From positions 1 through 64,000 of the forward strand of contig CAMTMZ010000003.1 in assembly GCA_947073765.1 (NCBI GenBank): a DNA stretch of 64,000 bases, given 5' to 3'. The position numbers and the translations under genes are program-made. Positions 53,116 through 62,758 of the stretch are shown piece after piece (within the stretch, counting starts at the first letter, position 1; each line of letters starts with the position of its first letter). The DNA is from an uncultured Bacillota bacterium. Lineage in GTDB: Bacteria; Bacillota; Clostridia; Oscillospirales; Oscillospiraceae. Under the pieces are notes generated by a model. The model made no database searches and was not told the DNA's origin. It worked only from the letters and a program-made list of their open reading frames with translations.

Positions 53116-55068
53116 ATGAGATTTTTCAAAAAGAAAGAAGACAAACCTGTAGATATCGACCTTCACGAATTGGAGGTCGAGTCGGGCAACCGACTGGAAC
53201 ATCTGCCCGGCTGGACACAAAAAATGGTTGCTGTCGTGGCAATTATGTGGACTGTTTTCCAGGTTTACACCGCCCTGACAGGCCTGTTTCCCGCCATGAT
53301 CCAACGTATGACGACCCTGTCTTTCGGTCTGTTTCTCTGCTTTATCTGCTTTAAGATGAAGCGGAATGACACCAATAAAGTGCCGATCTACGATTGGATT
53401 TTGGCCATCGTCTCCGTTGCGATCGACGTCTATATCATCGCCACCTTTGACACGCTGACGAAACGCGGCGGAAATCCTACCCAGATGGATATCATATTTG
53501 GTATTCTTCTGATCCTCCTGGTTTTGGAGGGGACCCGTCGGGCCGTGGGTAAGCCGCTAGTGATCGTGGCGCTCCTCTTTCTGCTCTACGCCTATTTCGG
53601 CCCATATCTTCCCGGGGCCATTTCCCACCGCGGCTACAGCATCAACCGCATTTCGTCCCAAATGTTTCTGACTGCTGAGGGCATCTTTGGAACTCCGATG
53701 TCAGTTATGACCACCTTTGTTTACAGCTTTGTGGTTTTTGGCTGTTTCCTGGAGGTTACCGGGGGCGCGAAGCTGTTTATCAACCTGGCCTTTGCCCTGA
53801 CTGGCAAATTCGCCGGCGGACCTGCGAAGACGGCAGTTGTTGCCTCCGGTCTGCTTGGGACGATTTCCGGGTCTGGTCTTGCCAATGTGGTCACCACCGG
53901 CACTTTTACGATCCCTTTGATGAAAACCTGCGGTTACGACGCTACCTTTGCCGGAGGTGTGGAGGCTTCTTCTTCCTCAGCGGGGCAGATTATGCCGCCA
54001 GTTATGGGTGCGGCCGCCTTTATCATGGCAGAGACGACGGGCGTTCCTTACCTGCAGATTTGTATTGCAGCTGCGATTCCCGCAGTCCTATACTACATGT
54101 GTGTAATGCTCTCTGTGGATTTTGAGGCCCGCCGCTGCCATTTGAAAACGGTGGCGCGGGAGGAGGTTCCAGATCTGCTCCCCACCCTCAAGCGCTGCTA
54201 TCCTCTTTTGCTGCCTATCGCGACATTGATCGTTATGCTGTGCATTGGATTTACTCCCCTGAAGGCCTCCATCTATGCGACAGCGGCCATGATCCTCACC
54301 TCTTTTTTAAGCAAAGAGACCCGGCTCAATGGCAAGCGGACGCTTGAAGCCCTGACAAAGTCGGCCTACAATTCAATCACTGTCTGTGTGGCCTGTGCCG
54401 TTTGCGGAATTGTCACCGGCGTTATCACGCTGACCGGTTTGGGACTGAAACTCTCCGACCTGATCCTGACAGCCTCGGGAGGTGACCTCTTCCTCACGCT
54501 CCTGTTGACCATGGTCGCATCCATTATCCTGGGCATGGGGCTGCCCACCACGGCAAAATACATTGTTTTGTCCGCCATCGCGGCTCCCGCTCTGGTCAAG
54601 CTGGGTGTGCCCTTGGTTGGCGCACATCTGTTCATTCTGTACTTTGGCGTAATTGCTGAGGTCACGCCTCCCGTCGCCCTCACCTCCTATGCCGCCGCCG
54701 CGGTGGCAAAGGCGCCAGGGGTAAAAACAGCCCTGCAGGGCCTGAAGATTTCCATCGGCGCGTTCTTCATTCCCTTTATGTTCTGTTACTACCCATCACT
54801 GCTGTTCGTCGATGTTACCCCAGCTGGCCTGTTCGCCGGCTTTTACAGCGCGTTTATCGGCATGATTTGCCTCTGTGGCTGCTCGATCGGTTATTTCTTC
54901 GGCCCGCTGAAGACTTGGAAGAGAGTCTTTATGTTTCTTGGTGTCGCGCTTCTGCTGCATCCCAGCACTGTGACGGATATCCTGGGCACAGTTGTGGTTT
55001 TGATCATGTTCCTGGTTCAAAAGCGCATGACTGGGAAGGGCTCTCAGGCTGTTTCAGCCGAATCTTAA
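53116..55068 (+). CDS. TRAP transporter fused permease (DctQM type)
   Basis: A 650-aa membrane protein that fuses the small (DctQ-like, about 1-120) and large (DctM-like) TRAP subunits, as is standard for TAXI-type systems. The DctM part has repeats such as FAGGPAKTAVVASGLLGTISGSG and ASIILGMGLPTTAKYIV. It uses an ion gradient to import organic acids. The start is MRFFKKKEDK with AAGGAGG upstream; the ORF-track start is 11 codons early. Confidence 0.95.
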   Translation: MRFFKKKEDKPVDIDLHELEVESGNRLEHLPGWTQKMVAVVAIMWTVFQVYTALTGLFPAMIQRMTTLSFGLFLCFICFKMKRNDTNKVPIYDWILAIVSVAIDVYIIATFDTLTKRGGNPTQMDIIFGILLILLVLEGTRRAVGKPLVIVALLFLLYAYFGPYLPGAISHRGYSINRISSQMFLTAEGIFGTPMSVMTTFVYSFVVFGCFLEVTGGAKLFINLAFALTGKFAGGPAKTAVVASGLLGTISGSGLANVVTTGTFTIPLMKTCGYDATFAGGVEASSSSAGQIMPPVMGAAAFIMAETTGVPYLQICIAAAIPAVLYYMCVMLSVDFEARRCHLKTVAREEVPDLLPTLKRCYPLLLPIATLIVMLCIGFTPLKASIYATAAMILTSFLSKETRLNGKRTLEALTKSAYNSITVCVACAVCGIVTGVITLTGLGLKLSDLILTASGGDLFLTLLLTMVASIILGMGLPTTAKYIVLSAIAAPALVKLGVPLVGAHLFILYFGVIAEVTPPVALTSYAAAAVAKAPGVKTALQGLKISIGAFFIPFMFCYYPSLLFVDVTPAGLFAGFYSAFIGMICLCGCSIGYFFGPLKTWKRVFMFLGVALLLHPSTVTDILGTVVVLIMFLVQKRMTGKGSQAVSAES

Positions 55069-55109
55069 CAACGGCTGCGTATAAAACAGATCAATAAGGA
55101 GGAACTGTA

Positions 55110-56132
55110 ATGAAAAAAATCCTATCGCTCGCACTTGCGGCTGCTATGGCGCTGTCTCTGGCCGCCTGCGGAAATGGCTCCTCTCCTGGCGGGACGCCGG
55201 CCTCCGGCAGCAACAGCAACTCTGGACCCGCGCAGCCTGGTACCGGAGGCAAGGGCATCTATTTGTCCCTGGGCACTGGCGGTGTAACCGGTACCTATTA
55301 CCCCTTGGGCGGCGCCTTTGCCAACATGATCACCAACAATATCGATGGCTACACCTGTACGGCCGAATCTACCGGCGGCTCGGTTGAGAATGTTTGGATG
55401 CTGGCACGGGGAGAAATTGACATCGGCTTTGTGGATGCATCCTCCGCCTACCAATCCCAGCACTCCGAGGGGGACTTCTCTGACGGCAGCGCGTCCAGCA
55501 TTAAGCCCATTGTCTCTATTTACAACGAGCTGGTCCAGTTGGTTTCCTGTGACTCTAATATTACCTCCATTGCTGATTTAAAGGGCAAGAAAGTTGCGGT
55601 AGGTTCCGCTGGCTCCGGCACTGAGGTGATGGCCCGCCAATTGCTGGCGCTGTATGATTTGAGTTACGATGATATCGATGAGGATTTCCTGGGATTCGGC
55701 GATGCCTCTACTGGCCTGAAGGATAAGACGCTGGACGCGGCCATTATCTGGGCCGGCGCGCCGACCTCCGGCCTGCTGGAATTGGGTGCGCAGAACGACT
55801 TCTATATGATCGATATTCCTGCAGACAAAATCGCCAAACTGAAGGAAACCCAGCCCTTCTGCGTTGAAGTTATGATTGACAGCACCATGTATTCCGGTAT
55901 GAAGAACACCGCGACTACCATCGGCGTTCCGGCAACGCTGTGTGTCCGGGGAGACCTGGATGAGGATCTGGTCTATAATTTTCTCACCTACTGCTTCGAG
56001 CATCTGGACCAGGTTGCAGATGCCCATACACAGGGAGCGAACCTGTCTTTAGAGACGGCCCTGCTTGGCCTGGAAAATACCGAGCTGCATCCCGGCGCTG
56101 TGAAGTTCTATACGGAAAAAGGACTTTTTTAA
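55110..56132 (+). CDS. TAXI-family TRAP transporter solute-binding lipoprotein
   Basis: A 340-aa lipoprotein (lipobox LAACG near residue 20) with TAXI-family features: IYLSLGTGGVTGTYYPLGGAFANMI, ESTGGSVENVWMLARGEIDIGFV and KGKKVAVGSAGSGTEVMA. It captures the substrate for the fused permease upstream. TAXI systems carry glutamate, dicarboxylates or related acids; the actual ligand is unknown. Last gene of the operon. Confidence 0.95.
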   Translation: MKKILSLALAAAMALSLAACGNGSSPGGTPASGSNSNSGPAQPGTGGKGIYLSLGTGGVTGTYYPLGGAFANMITNNIDGYTCTAESTGGSVENVWMLARGEIDIGFVDASSAYQSQHSEGDFSDGSASSIKPIVSIYNELVQLVSCDSNITSIADLKGKKVAVGSAGSGTEVMARQLLALYDLSYDDIDEDFLGFGDASTGLKDKTLDAAIIWAGAPTSGLLELGAQNDFYMIDIPADKIAKLKETQPFCVEVMIDSTMYSGMKNTATTIGVPATLCVRGDLDEDLVYNFLTYCFEHLDQVADAHTQGANLSLETALLGLENTELHPGAVKFYTEKGLF

Positions 56133-56139
56133 GCTGGAG

Positions 56140-56178
56140 AAAAAGGGCAGGCGGATATTGTCCGCTTGCCCTTTTTAG
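56140..56178 (+). terminator. Terminator of the TRAP operon
   Basis: AAAAAGGGCAGGCGGA pairs with TCCGCTTGCCCTTTTT (one wobble). Confidence 0.9.
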
Positions 56179-56237
56179 TTAAGGTGGAGCTCTCAAATTG
56201 CAGATCCCACTGTGGGCAGAGGAAAGGAAACGGCAGT

Positions 56238-56771
56238 ATGGACGCGATTACGCTGAATTTTAAGGTATCGGTCTCTGATTTCAGGGAGGCCAGCTATTAT
56301 GGACTTTTTATGCGCAGACGAAACGCCTTTCGGGTTGCCGCCACTGTGCTTTTGGCATCTTTTGTGTACGGCGTTTTGTGCTATCATAAAGTTTTACCTA
56401 TGGAGCCGCTTCTGCCGCTTCTAGCGGGCGCTTATCTGATTTGGTTTCTGTTTATTTTGGCCCATGTGGAGCGACAAATTTTAAGCTACACAAGGTCGCA
56501 TGATTCGCTCATCGGCGCAAGCTATACAGCCAGCTTTAGCGATAGCCAGTTTTCTTTTTTTGTTCCGGATAGAAAATTTTGTGTCTCCGGCGCTATTTCA
56601 GAGTTGAATTGTGCCTTTGAGCTCTCCCGGTGTTTCCTAATCTATGCCACGCAGGAGCAGCTCTTTATTGTGCCAATACGCCAAATGTCCCAAAATGAGA
56701 TCAACACGCTGCGGAACATTCTGCAAACGGGTTTAAGCAGCCGTTTTGCCAGTCAATTTGGAAAAATATGA
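56238..56771 (+). CDS. YcxB-like membrane protein
   Basis: A 177-aa protein with two adjacent membrane helices (FRVAATVLLASFVYGVLCY; LLPLLAGAYLIWFLFILAH) followed by a cytoplasmic YcxB-like domain (YTASFSDSQFSFFV, ISELNCAFELSRCFLIYAT, NTLRNILQ). Function is unknown in the family. The start is ATG 56238 with AGGAAAGGAAA upstream; the ORF track begins inside the preceding terminator. Confidence 0.8.
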   Translation: MDAITLNFKVSVSDFREASYYGLFMRRRNAFRVAATVLLASFVYGVLCYHKVLPMEPLLPLLAGAYLIWFLFILAHVERQILSYTRSHDSLIGASYTASFSDSQFSFFVPDRKFCVSGAISELNCAFELSRCFLIYATQEQLFIVPIRQMSQNEINTLRNILQTGLSSRFASQFGKI

Positions 56772-56785
56772 AACTGCTGAAAAGT

Positions 56786-56822
56786 GAGGAGCAAGCTTTA
56801 TAAAGCTTGCTCCGACTTTTTT
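56786..56822 (+). terminator. Terminator with the GCAAGC hairpin repeat
   Basis: GGAGCAAGCTTTATAAAGCTTGCTCC is a perfect palindrome, then CGAC and seven T. Its sequence matches the tRNA terminator at 39796. Confidence 0.9.
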
Positions 56823-56856
56823 TGAAAGCTGGGGGGTGCTCATTTTACCGCTCTGC

Positions 56857-56970
56857 TCATCGGTCGCTGATGAGCCAGCCCTCGTCTTGAAAGAGCCAGT
56901 CGTCCAGATCGAGGCCGCAGGGCGCGGGGTGGCCGGCAGGCGGGGGAAGGGGTGTTTTATTGTCGTTCAT
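56857..56970 (-). CDS. 37-aa acidic small protein
   Basis: Too short for the ORF track. A strong GGAGG lies 6 nt before ATG 56970. It reads MNDNKTPLPPPAGHPAPCG followed by LDLDDWLFQDEGWLISDR, with a Pro-rich start and an acidic, Trp-containing end. I do not recognise it. The convergent terminator repeat ends just downstream. Confidence 0.55.
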   Translation of the reverse strand: MNDNKTPLPPPAGHPAPCGLDLDDWLFQDEGWLISDR

Positions 56971-57102
56971 GGGGGTTCCTCCGTTGAAAGATTTTGAATA
57001 GACACAATATGTATCAGTATATGCGGCGGGAGAGAAAATATGTGCGTGTCCTTCCCTGACCAGCGAGAGAGAAAAGCCCGCGGGGTTTTTGGCGAAAAAT
57101 CC

Positions 57103-57130
57103 TTGACTTTTGGAAAATTTCCAGTATAAT
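57103..57130 (+). promoter_or_regulatory. Sigma-A promoter of the rpsF-ssb-rpsR operon
   Basis: TTGACT, a 16-bp spacer and TATAAT. Confidence 0.85.
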
Positions 57131-57151
57131 AATTAAGTCCGTCTTTAAAAG

Positions 57152-57190
57152 ATGGCAATATCCTTGCTCCCGGCGGACGTCGGGGGCCAT
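57152..57190 (+). promoter_or_regulatory. Possible S6:S18 autoregulatory leader hairpin
   Basis: Between promoter and rpsF the leader can form ATGGC/GCCAT enclosing CCCG/CGGG with a CGGCGGACG loop region. rpsF leaders commonly carry an S6:S18-binding motif with a CCG trinucleotide. The match is by position and general shape only. Confidence 0.4.
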
Positions 57191-57213
57191 ATGTCCATAA
57201 GGAGGTGCAAAAC

Positions 57214-57510
57214 ATGGCAAAGATTAACGCAAACTACGAGGCGCTCTATATCCTGAAGCCCGACCTGAGTGAAGAGCAGATTCAGGGGCTGGTGGAGCGG
57301 TTTAAGGGCGTGGTGGAGACCAACGGCACGGTGTCTGAGGTTGACGAGTGGGGCAAGCGCCGTCTGGCTTATCCCATCGAGGACCTGATGGAGGGCTACT
57401 ATGTGCTGATGACCTTTACCGCCGCCGTTGCCGTTCCCGCTGAGCTGGATCGTATCTTCCGGATTACCGACGGCGTGATGCGTTCCATGATCGTCTGCAA
57501 GGACGAGTAA
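57214..57510 (+). CDS. rpsF: Small ribosomal subunit protein bS6
   Basis: A 98-aa protein matching S6 (NYEALYILKPDLSEEQIQGLVERF; EWGKRRLAYPIEDLMEGYYVLM). It binds 16S rRNA as a heterodimer with S18, encoded two genes downstream. The start is ATG 57214 with AAGGAGG 8 nt upstream. First gene of the classical rpsF-ssb-rpsR operon. Confidence 0.97.
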   Translation: MAKINANYEALYILKPDLSEEQIQGLVERFKGVVETNGTVSEVDEWGKRRLAYPIEDLMEGYYVLMTFTAAVAVPAELDRIFRITDGVMRSMIVCKDE

Positions 57511-57522
57511 GGGGGCCCGAAA

Positions 57523-58008
57523 GTGCTCAATCATATCGTTATCATGGGCCGGCTGGCCCGTGACCCGGAGCTCCGGCGCACCCAGGCGGGAGTCCCTGTG
57601 GCCTCTTTTCGCCTGGCGGTGGACCGGGACTTTAAGGACAAAAACACCGGCGAGCGGGCCACCGATTGGATTGACGTGGTGGCCTGGCGTCAGACCGGCG
57701 AGTTTGTCAGCCGCTACTTTACCAAGGGCCGCATGGCTGTGGTGGAGGGGCGGCTCCAGATGCGCGACTGGACCGACAAGGACGGCAATAAGCGCACCAG
57801 CGCCGAGGTAGTGGCGGACAACGTCTATTTCGGCGACTCCAAGCGGGACGGCGATGGCGGGGGGTACGCCCCCAGCTACGGCGGCCAGGGGAGCTATTCC
57901 GCCCCGGCCCTCCGGCCCTCCGACTCCTTCAGCGGTTATGACTCTCCCGCTCCGGACGGGGGCCAGTTCGCTGAACTCTCAACTGACGACGGCGAGCTGC
58001 CGTTTTGA
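57523..58008 (+). CDS. ssb: Single-stranded DNA-binding protein
   Basis: A 161-aa SSB: OB-fold (LNHIVIMGRLARDPELRRTQ; ATDWIDVVAWRQTGEFVSRYF; GRMAVVEGRLQMRDW), a Gly/Ser/Tyr-rich linker and the acidic tail, here ending DDGELPF. It protects ssDNA and recruits replication and repair proteins through that tail. GTG start with AAGGGGG upstream. Confidence 0.97.
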   Translation: MLNHIVIMGRLARDPELRRTQAGVPVASFRLAVDRDFKDKNTGERATDWIDVVAWRQTGEFVSRYFTKGRMAVVEGRLQMRDWTDKDGNKRTSAEVVADNVYFGDSKRDGDGGGYAPSYGGQGSYSAPALRPSDSFSGYDSPAPDGGQFAELSTDDGELPF

Positions 58009-58046
58009 CTTAGACCATATCAGGTCGTAAAAAGGAGGTTAATTCC

Positions 58047-58292
58047 ATGGCTATGGAACGCGATAATAAGCCTATGCGCGGCCGTAAGCGCCGCAAGGTC
58101 TGCGCCTTCTGCGCCGACAAGGTGGAGTGCATCGACTACAAGGACGCCGCCAAGCTGCGCCGGTTCATCTCCGAGCGGGCCAAAATTCTGCCCCGCCGCA
58201 CCACCGGCACCTGCGCCATGCATCAGCGTCAGCTGACGGAGGCCATCAAGCGCGCCCGTCAGGTTGCTCTGCTGCCCTACGTTACCGATTAA
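58047..58292 (+). CDS. rpsR: Small ribosomal subunit protein bS18
   Basis: An 81-aa basic protein matching S18 ([41 protein letters not shown]). It has a four-cysteine set (CAFC, C, C), as in the zinc-binding (C+) form of S18. Last gene of the operon, AAGGAGG upstream. Confidence 0.97.
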   Translation: MAMERDNKPMRGRKRRKVCAFCADKVECIDYKDAAKLRRFISERAKILPRRTTGTCAMHQRQLTEAIKRARQVALLPYVTD

Positions 58293-58298
58293 CAGAAG

Positions 58299-58338
58299 AG
58301 GCCTCTGCCCGCCGCTGCGGGCAGAGGCCTTTGTGTTT
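58299..58338 (+). terminator. Terminator of the rpsF-ssb-rpsR operon
   Basis: AGGCCTCTGCCCGC pairs perfectly with GCGGGCAGAGGCCT, followed by TTGTGTTT. Confidence 0.88.
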
Positions 58339-58450
58339 GAGGGGGCGGGAGGGCGCGGAGCGGAAAGCGCCTTGCCCGATGGCAAAATTTTTGGGAAAAA
58401 TTTTCCGAAATCTATGAAAAAAAACACTAGGAAAATGGATATCTTCGGGG

Positions 58451-59529
<1,079 letters not shown>

Positions 59530-59545
59530 AATTAATGGATGAGGA

Positions 59546-59578
59546 GGGAGCGCCGCAGCCGCGGCGCTCCCTCTTTTT
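59546..59578 (+). terminator. Terminator of gap
   Basis: GGGAGCGCCGC pairs perfectly with GCGGCGCTCCC, then CTCTTTTT. Confidence 0.92.
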
Positions 59579-59584
59579 ACAGAT

Positions 59585-59619
59585 AAAAAATCCCGGAACG
59601 CTTGGGGGGCGTTCCGGGA
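59585..59619 (-). terminator. Terminator of rny
   Basis: On the minus strand TCCCGGAACGC pairs with GCGTTCCGGGA and is followed by six T. Confidence 0.92.
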
Positions 59620-59625
59620 ATTGCA

Positions 59626-61185
59626 TTATTTGGCGTATTCAATGGCTTTGGTCTCCCGCAGGAGATGGACCTTGATCTGACCGGGATATTCCAACTCATC
59701 CTCGATCTTTTTGGCGATCTCCCGGGCAAGCAGGACCATCTGGTCCTCACTGACCACCTCGGGCTTGATCATGATGCGCACCTCACGGCCGGCCTGAATG
59801 GCAAAGGACTTTTCCACACCGTTAAAGGAGGAGGTGATCTCCTCCAGGGCCTCCAGGCGCTTGATATAGTTCTCCAGGTTCTCGCGCCGGGCTCCGGGAC
59901 GGGCGGCGGAGATGGCGTCAGCTGCCTGGACCAGGCAGGCGACCACGGTTCTGGGCTCCACGTCATTGTGATGGGCGTGGATGGCGTGGATGATGTTTTC
60001 GCTTTCCCGGTACTTTCTGGCCAGCTCCACACCGATCTGGACGTGGGAGCCCTCCACCTCGTGGTCAATGGACTTGCCCAAATCGTGAAGCAGGCCGGCG
60101 CGCTTGGCCTCGGTGACGTTGGCGCCGATCTCGGCGGCCAGCAGACCGGCCACATGGGACACCTCGATGGAGTGGTTGAGCACGTTCTGACCGTAGCTGG
60201 TGCGGTAGCGCATCCGGCCCAGCAGCTTGACCAGCTCGGGGTGCAGGCCGTGGACGTTGGTCTCAAAGATGGCCCGCTCGCCCTCGGACTTGATGACCAT
60301 GTCTACCTCCCGTTTGGCCTTTTCCACCATCTCCTCGATGCGGGCGGGGTGAATGCGGCCGTCCAGAATCAGCTTTTCCAGAGCCAGGCGGGCAATCTCC
60401 CGGCGGACGGGGTCGAAGCAGGAGACGGTGATGGCCTCGGGAGTGTCGTCGATAATCAGATCCACACCGGTGAGGGTCTCCAGGGTGCGGATGTTACGGC
60501 CCTCCCGGCCGATGATGCGGCCCTTCATATCGTCGTTAGGCAAAGGGACTACCGAGACAGTGGCCTCAGACACATGGTCGGCGGCGCAGCGCTGGATGGC
60601 CAGGGAGATGATTTCACGGGCGCGGGTGTCCGCCTCGTCCTTGAAGCGGGCCTCGATCTCCTTGATCTTCATGGCCGACTCGTGGGTGACGTCCTCCTCC
60701 AGCTGCTTGAGCAGGTAGTTCTTGGCCTCCTCAGCGGTAAGGCCGGAGATGCGCTCCAGCTCGTCCACCTGCTTCTGTTTGAGCTGCTCGGCCTCGGCCT
60801 GGGTTGCGTCCAGCTTGGCCAGTTTGGTGGAGAGCTGCTCCTCTTTCTTCTCGATGTTTTCGGTTTTCCGGTCCAGGTTTTCCTCCTTCTGCTGCAGCCG
60901 GTTCTCCTGGCGCTGCAATTCAGCGCGGCGGTCCTTGACCTCCTTCTCGTGCTCGTTTTTGGCCTTGAGAATTTCCTCCTTGGCCTCTACCAGGGCCTCG
61001 CGTTTTTTGCTCTCGGCGCTTTTATAGGCCTCGTTGACGATGCGGGTGGCCTCGTCCTCAGCGGATTTGATCTCCCGCTCGGCTGTGGCTTTACGGCGGT
61101 TCCAGCCGAACACAGCTCCGCCCAGGGCGCCGATGATCAGCGCAGCGAAGATCCCGATGATTGCAAAGAATTTAAATGGGTCCAT
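59626..61185 (-). CDS. rny: Ribonuclease Y
   Basis: A 519-aa membrane-anchored endoribonuclease that starts mRNA decay. It has an N-terminal membrane helix ([20 protein letters not shown]), a long coiled coil (about 30-190), a KH domain ([17 protein letters not shown]) and an HD domain ([29 protein letters not shown]). The length is exactly typical. The start is MDPFKFFAI (ATG 61185); the ORF track adds 53 codons of leader sequence. GGAGG lies 14 nt upstream, rather far. Confidence 0.97.
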   Translation of the reverse strand: MDPFKFFAIIGIFAALIIGALGGAVFGWNRRKATAEREIKSAEDEATRIVNEAYKSAESKKREALVEAKEEILKAKNEHEKEVKDRRAELQRQENRLQQKEENLDRKTENIEKKEEQLSTKLAKLDATQAEAEQLKQKQVDELERISGLTAEEAKNYLLKQLEEDVTHESAMKIKEIEARFKDEADTRAREIISLAIQRCAADHVSEATVSVVPLPNDDMKGRIIGREGRNIRTLETLTGVDLIIDDTPEAITVSCFDPVRREIARLALEKLILDGRIHPARIEEMVEKAKREVDMVIKSEGERAIFETNVHGLHPELVKLLGRMRYRTSYGQNVLNHSIEVSHVAGLLAAEIGANVTEAKRAGLLHDLGKSIDHEVEGSHVQIGVELARKYRESENIIHAIHAHHNDVEPRTVVACLVQAADAISAARPGARRENLENYIKRLEALEEITSSFNGVEKSFAIQAGREVRIMIKPEVVSEDQMVLLAREIAKKIEDELEYPGQIKVHLLRETKAIEYAK

Positions 61186-61371
61186 TGGGTCTTGTAACAC
61201 CTCCAAAATTTTTCGTGGCCGCGGCGGACCGCCGCGGAGCCTGACACCGGGGTTTGACCCGGTACGGGCTTGCAGTAAAAGGCCGCAAGGAAGGTGACAG
61301 GCGGGCAGCCTCCCTCCCTTGCGACAACTGAAAAACATCCCCACAGGTTTTTCAATATTTGTCCACTCAAT
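61186..61371 (-). other. Structured 5' leader of rny
   Basis: About 180 nt between the rny promoter and start codon. On the minus strand CGCAAGGGAGG pairs with CCTTCCTTGCG (near 61282-61325), and the G+C-rich segment near 61215-61240 can fold on itself. This may serve in control of rny or simply in RNA stability; no coding region. Confidence 0.45.
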
Positions 61372-61400
61372 ATTGTAAAGGCACAGGGCTTTTCTGTCAA
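61372..61400 (-). promoter_or_regulatory. Sigma-A promoter of rny
   Basis: On the minus strand a perfect TTGACA, a 17-bp spacer and TACAAT. Confidence 0.85.
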
Positions 61401-61531
61401 GATTTATTCATATTTGAAATGGAGGGTTTTTTGAAAAAATTTTCCAAAATATAAAAAAATAGGGGATGGGCGGGTCTGTGCGGCGGCGTAAGGCGCGGAG
61501 ACAGCCGCGGTCTGTCCCTCAGTCCGGCAAA

Positions 61532-61556
61532 AAAGGGGGGCGGCCACAGGCCGCCC
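61532..61556 (-). terminator. Terminator of spoIID
   Basis: On the minus strand GGGCGGCC pairs with GGCCGCCC and is followed by CCCTTTTTT, directly after the stop codon. Confidence 0.88.
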
Positions 61557-62603
61557 TTACCACAGTTGCCCTACTTCGGCTCCGGTGTAGTACCAGGTGA
61601 GGATATCCTCAAAGCCGCTGCCACTCTTGGCCATGGCGTTGGCGCCGTACTGGCTCATGCCCACACCGTGGCCGTAGCCGGTGACGTCGAAAGTGAATTG
61701 GGTGCCGTCCCAGGCGGTGGTGAAGCAGGCGGAGCGCAGGGAGAATAAAGAACGTACCTGTCCACCGGTGAGGGTGACGCCTCCAAGGGGGATGGAGATG
61801 ACTCCTCCGCCATCGTTTCGGCTGGCCTGGCCGAACCAGGTGGACGGGTCTCCGGACAGATCCGCTCCAGGGTAGGAGGCCAGGGTAAGGGATTTTACTT
61901 CCTCCGCGTTCAGGATTACCTGGGTGCGGTAGTTGGGCACCTCGTCCCCCTCGGGGCTGTCCACGCTCTTCAGGTAGGCCACCGAATTGCCCCAGACCTC
62001 TGCCGCGTCAACAGTTTTCCCGGCGGCGGAGGAGAAAAACAGAGCCTGGATGGGCTGGCCGGCGTAAAGTACGCCAAGACCGTCGGTGGCGGCCACGGCC
62101 CGGTCAATCTTTGCCCCGTACTCCCCAGAGTTCAGCCCCCACCGGGCCTCCGCCGAGGAGCGGGCGATATAGGCCTGGCAGCAGGTGCTGTCGCCGCAGA
62201 TGTCAGCCCCTGGGTGCTTTTGGGAGGAGCTGTTCTGGCGGATCACCGTGTAAGTGCGGGCGGCGCAGGCCTGGGCCTTCAGGGCCTCCTCCTCGAAGGA
62301 GGCGGGCATCTCCGCCGCCACCACGCCCCAGAGGTAGTCTGACATGGTGAGCTCCAACGTGTTTCCTTCCTTGGTCAGTAAGCGGACGGTGCGGCCCCGG
62401 TCCCGGGCGCCGGTGGGGGAAGCAGGCTGGCTGCCGGATGAGGCGCTCTCGCCGGCGGGAGGGATGGAATCCTCCGCCCGCTGGTAGACGGGATCTCCAC
62501 GGATGACCAGCGCTGGAAGAAGAAACAGGGCTGCCGTGAGCAGCAGCGCCGCACTTACCGCCTGGCGGGCCCCGCCGGTAAATATTTTGCTGTCCCACGC
62601 CAT
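61557..62603 (-). CDS. spoIID: Stage II sporulation protein D
   Basis: A 348-aa membrane-anchored lytic transglycosylase needed for engulfment of the forespore. N-terminal membrane helix (AVSAALLLTAALFLLPALVI), then the SpoIID domain: LTMSDYLWGVVAAEMPASFEEEALKAQACAARTY (with the catalytic Glu), ADICGDSTCCQAY, QALFFSSAAGKT and GHGVGMSQYGANAMA. A near-perfect sigma-E promoter precedes it. GGGAGGGG lies upstream of the ATG. Confidence 0.96.
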   Translation of the reverse strand: MAWDSKIFTGGARQAVSAALLLTAALFLLPALVIRGDPVYQRAEDSIPPAGESASSGSQPASPTGARDRGRTVRLLTKEGNTLELTMSDYLWGVVAAEMPASFEEEALKAQACAARTYTVIRQNSSSQKHPGADICGDSTCCQAYIARSSAEARWGLNSGEYGAKIDRAVAATDGLGVLYAGQPIQALFFSSAAGKTVDAAEVWGNSVAYLKSVDSPEGDEVPNYRTQVILNAEEVKSLTLASYPGADLSGDPSTWFGQASRNDGGGVISIPLGGVTLTGGQVRSLFSLRSACFTTAWDGTQFTFDVTGYGHGVGMSQYGANAMAKSGSGFEDILTWYYTGAEVGQLW

Positions 62604-62626
62604 AGCTGTCCCCTCCCTTTGGCTCT

Positions 62627-62655
62627 ATTGTATGGGACAGGCACCTGGAATATGC
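62627..62655 (-). promoter_or_regulatory. Sigma-E promoter of spoIID
   Basis: On the minus strand GCATATT, a 14-bp spacer and CATACAAT. This matches the Bacillus/Clostridium sigma-E consensus (KMATATT, 14-15 bp, CATACANT) at every defined base, showing mother-cell expression. Confidence 0.88.
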
Positions 62656-62666
62656 TCAAAATCCCC

Positions 62667-62695
62667 TTGCGGTTTTCTGGTTGGAGTTGTATAAT
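62667..62695 (+). promoter_or_regulatory. Sigma-A promoter of the hemerythrin/receiver gene
   Basis: TTGCGG, a 17-bp spacer and TATAAT, back-to-back with the spoIID promoter. Confidence 0.75.
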
Positions 62696-62758
62696 CAGAG
62701 GGAGTGGGCCCCAGGCCGGCCCGCAGGATTTGGAACAATCTGGAGGAGGAGTTGCAGC

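Noticed and set aside
59602-61197. 531-aa plus ORF opposite rny
   Set aside because: Shadow of the coiled-coil and HD coding sequence of rny.
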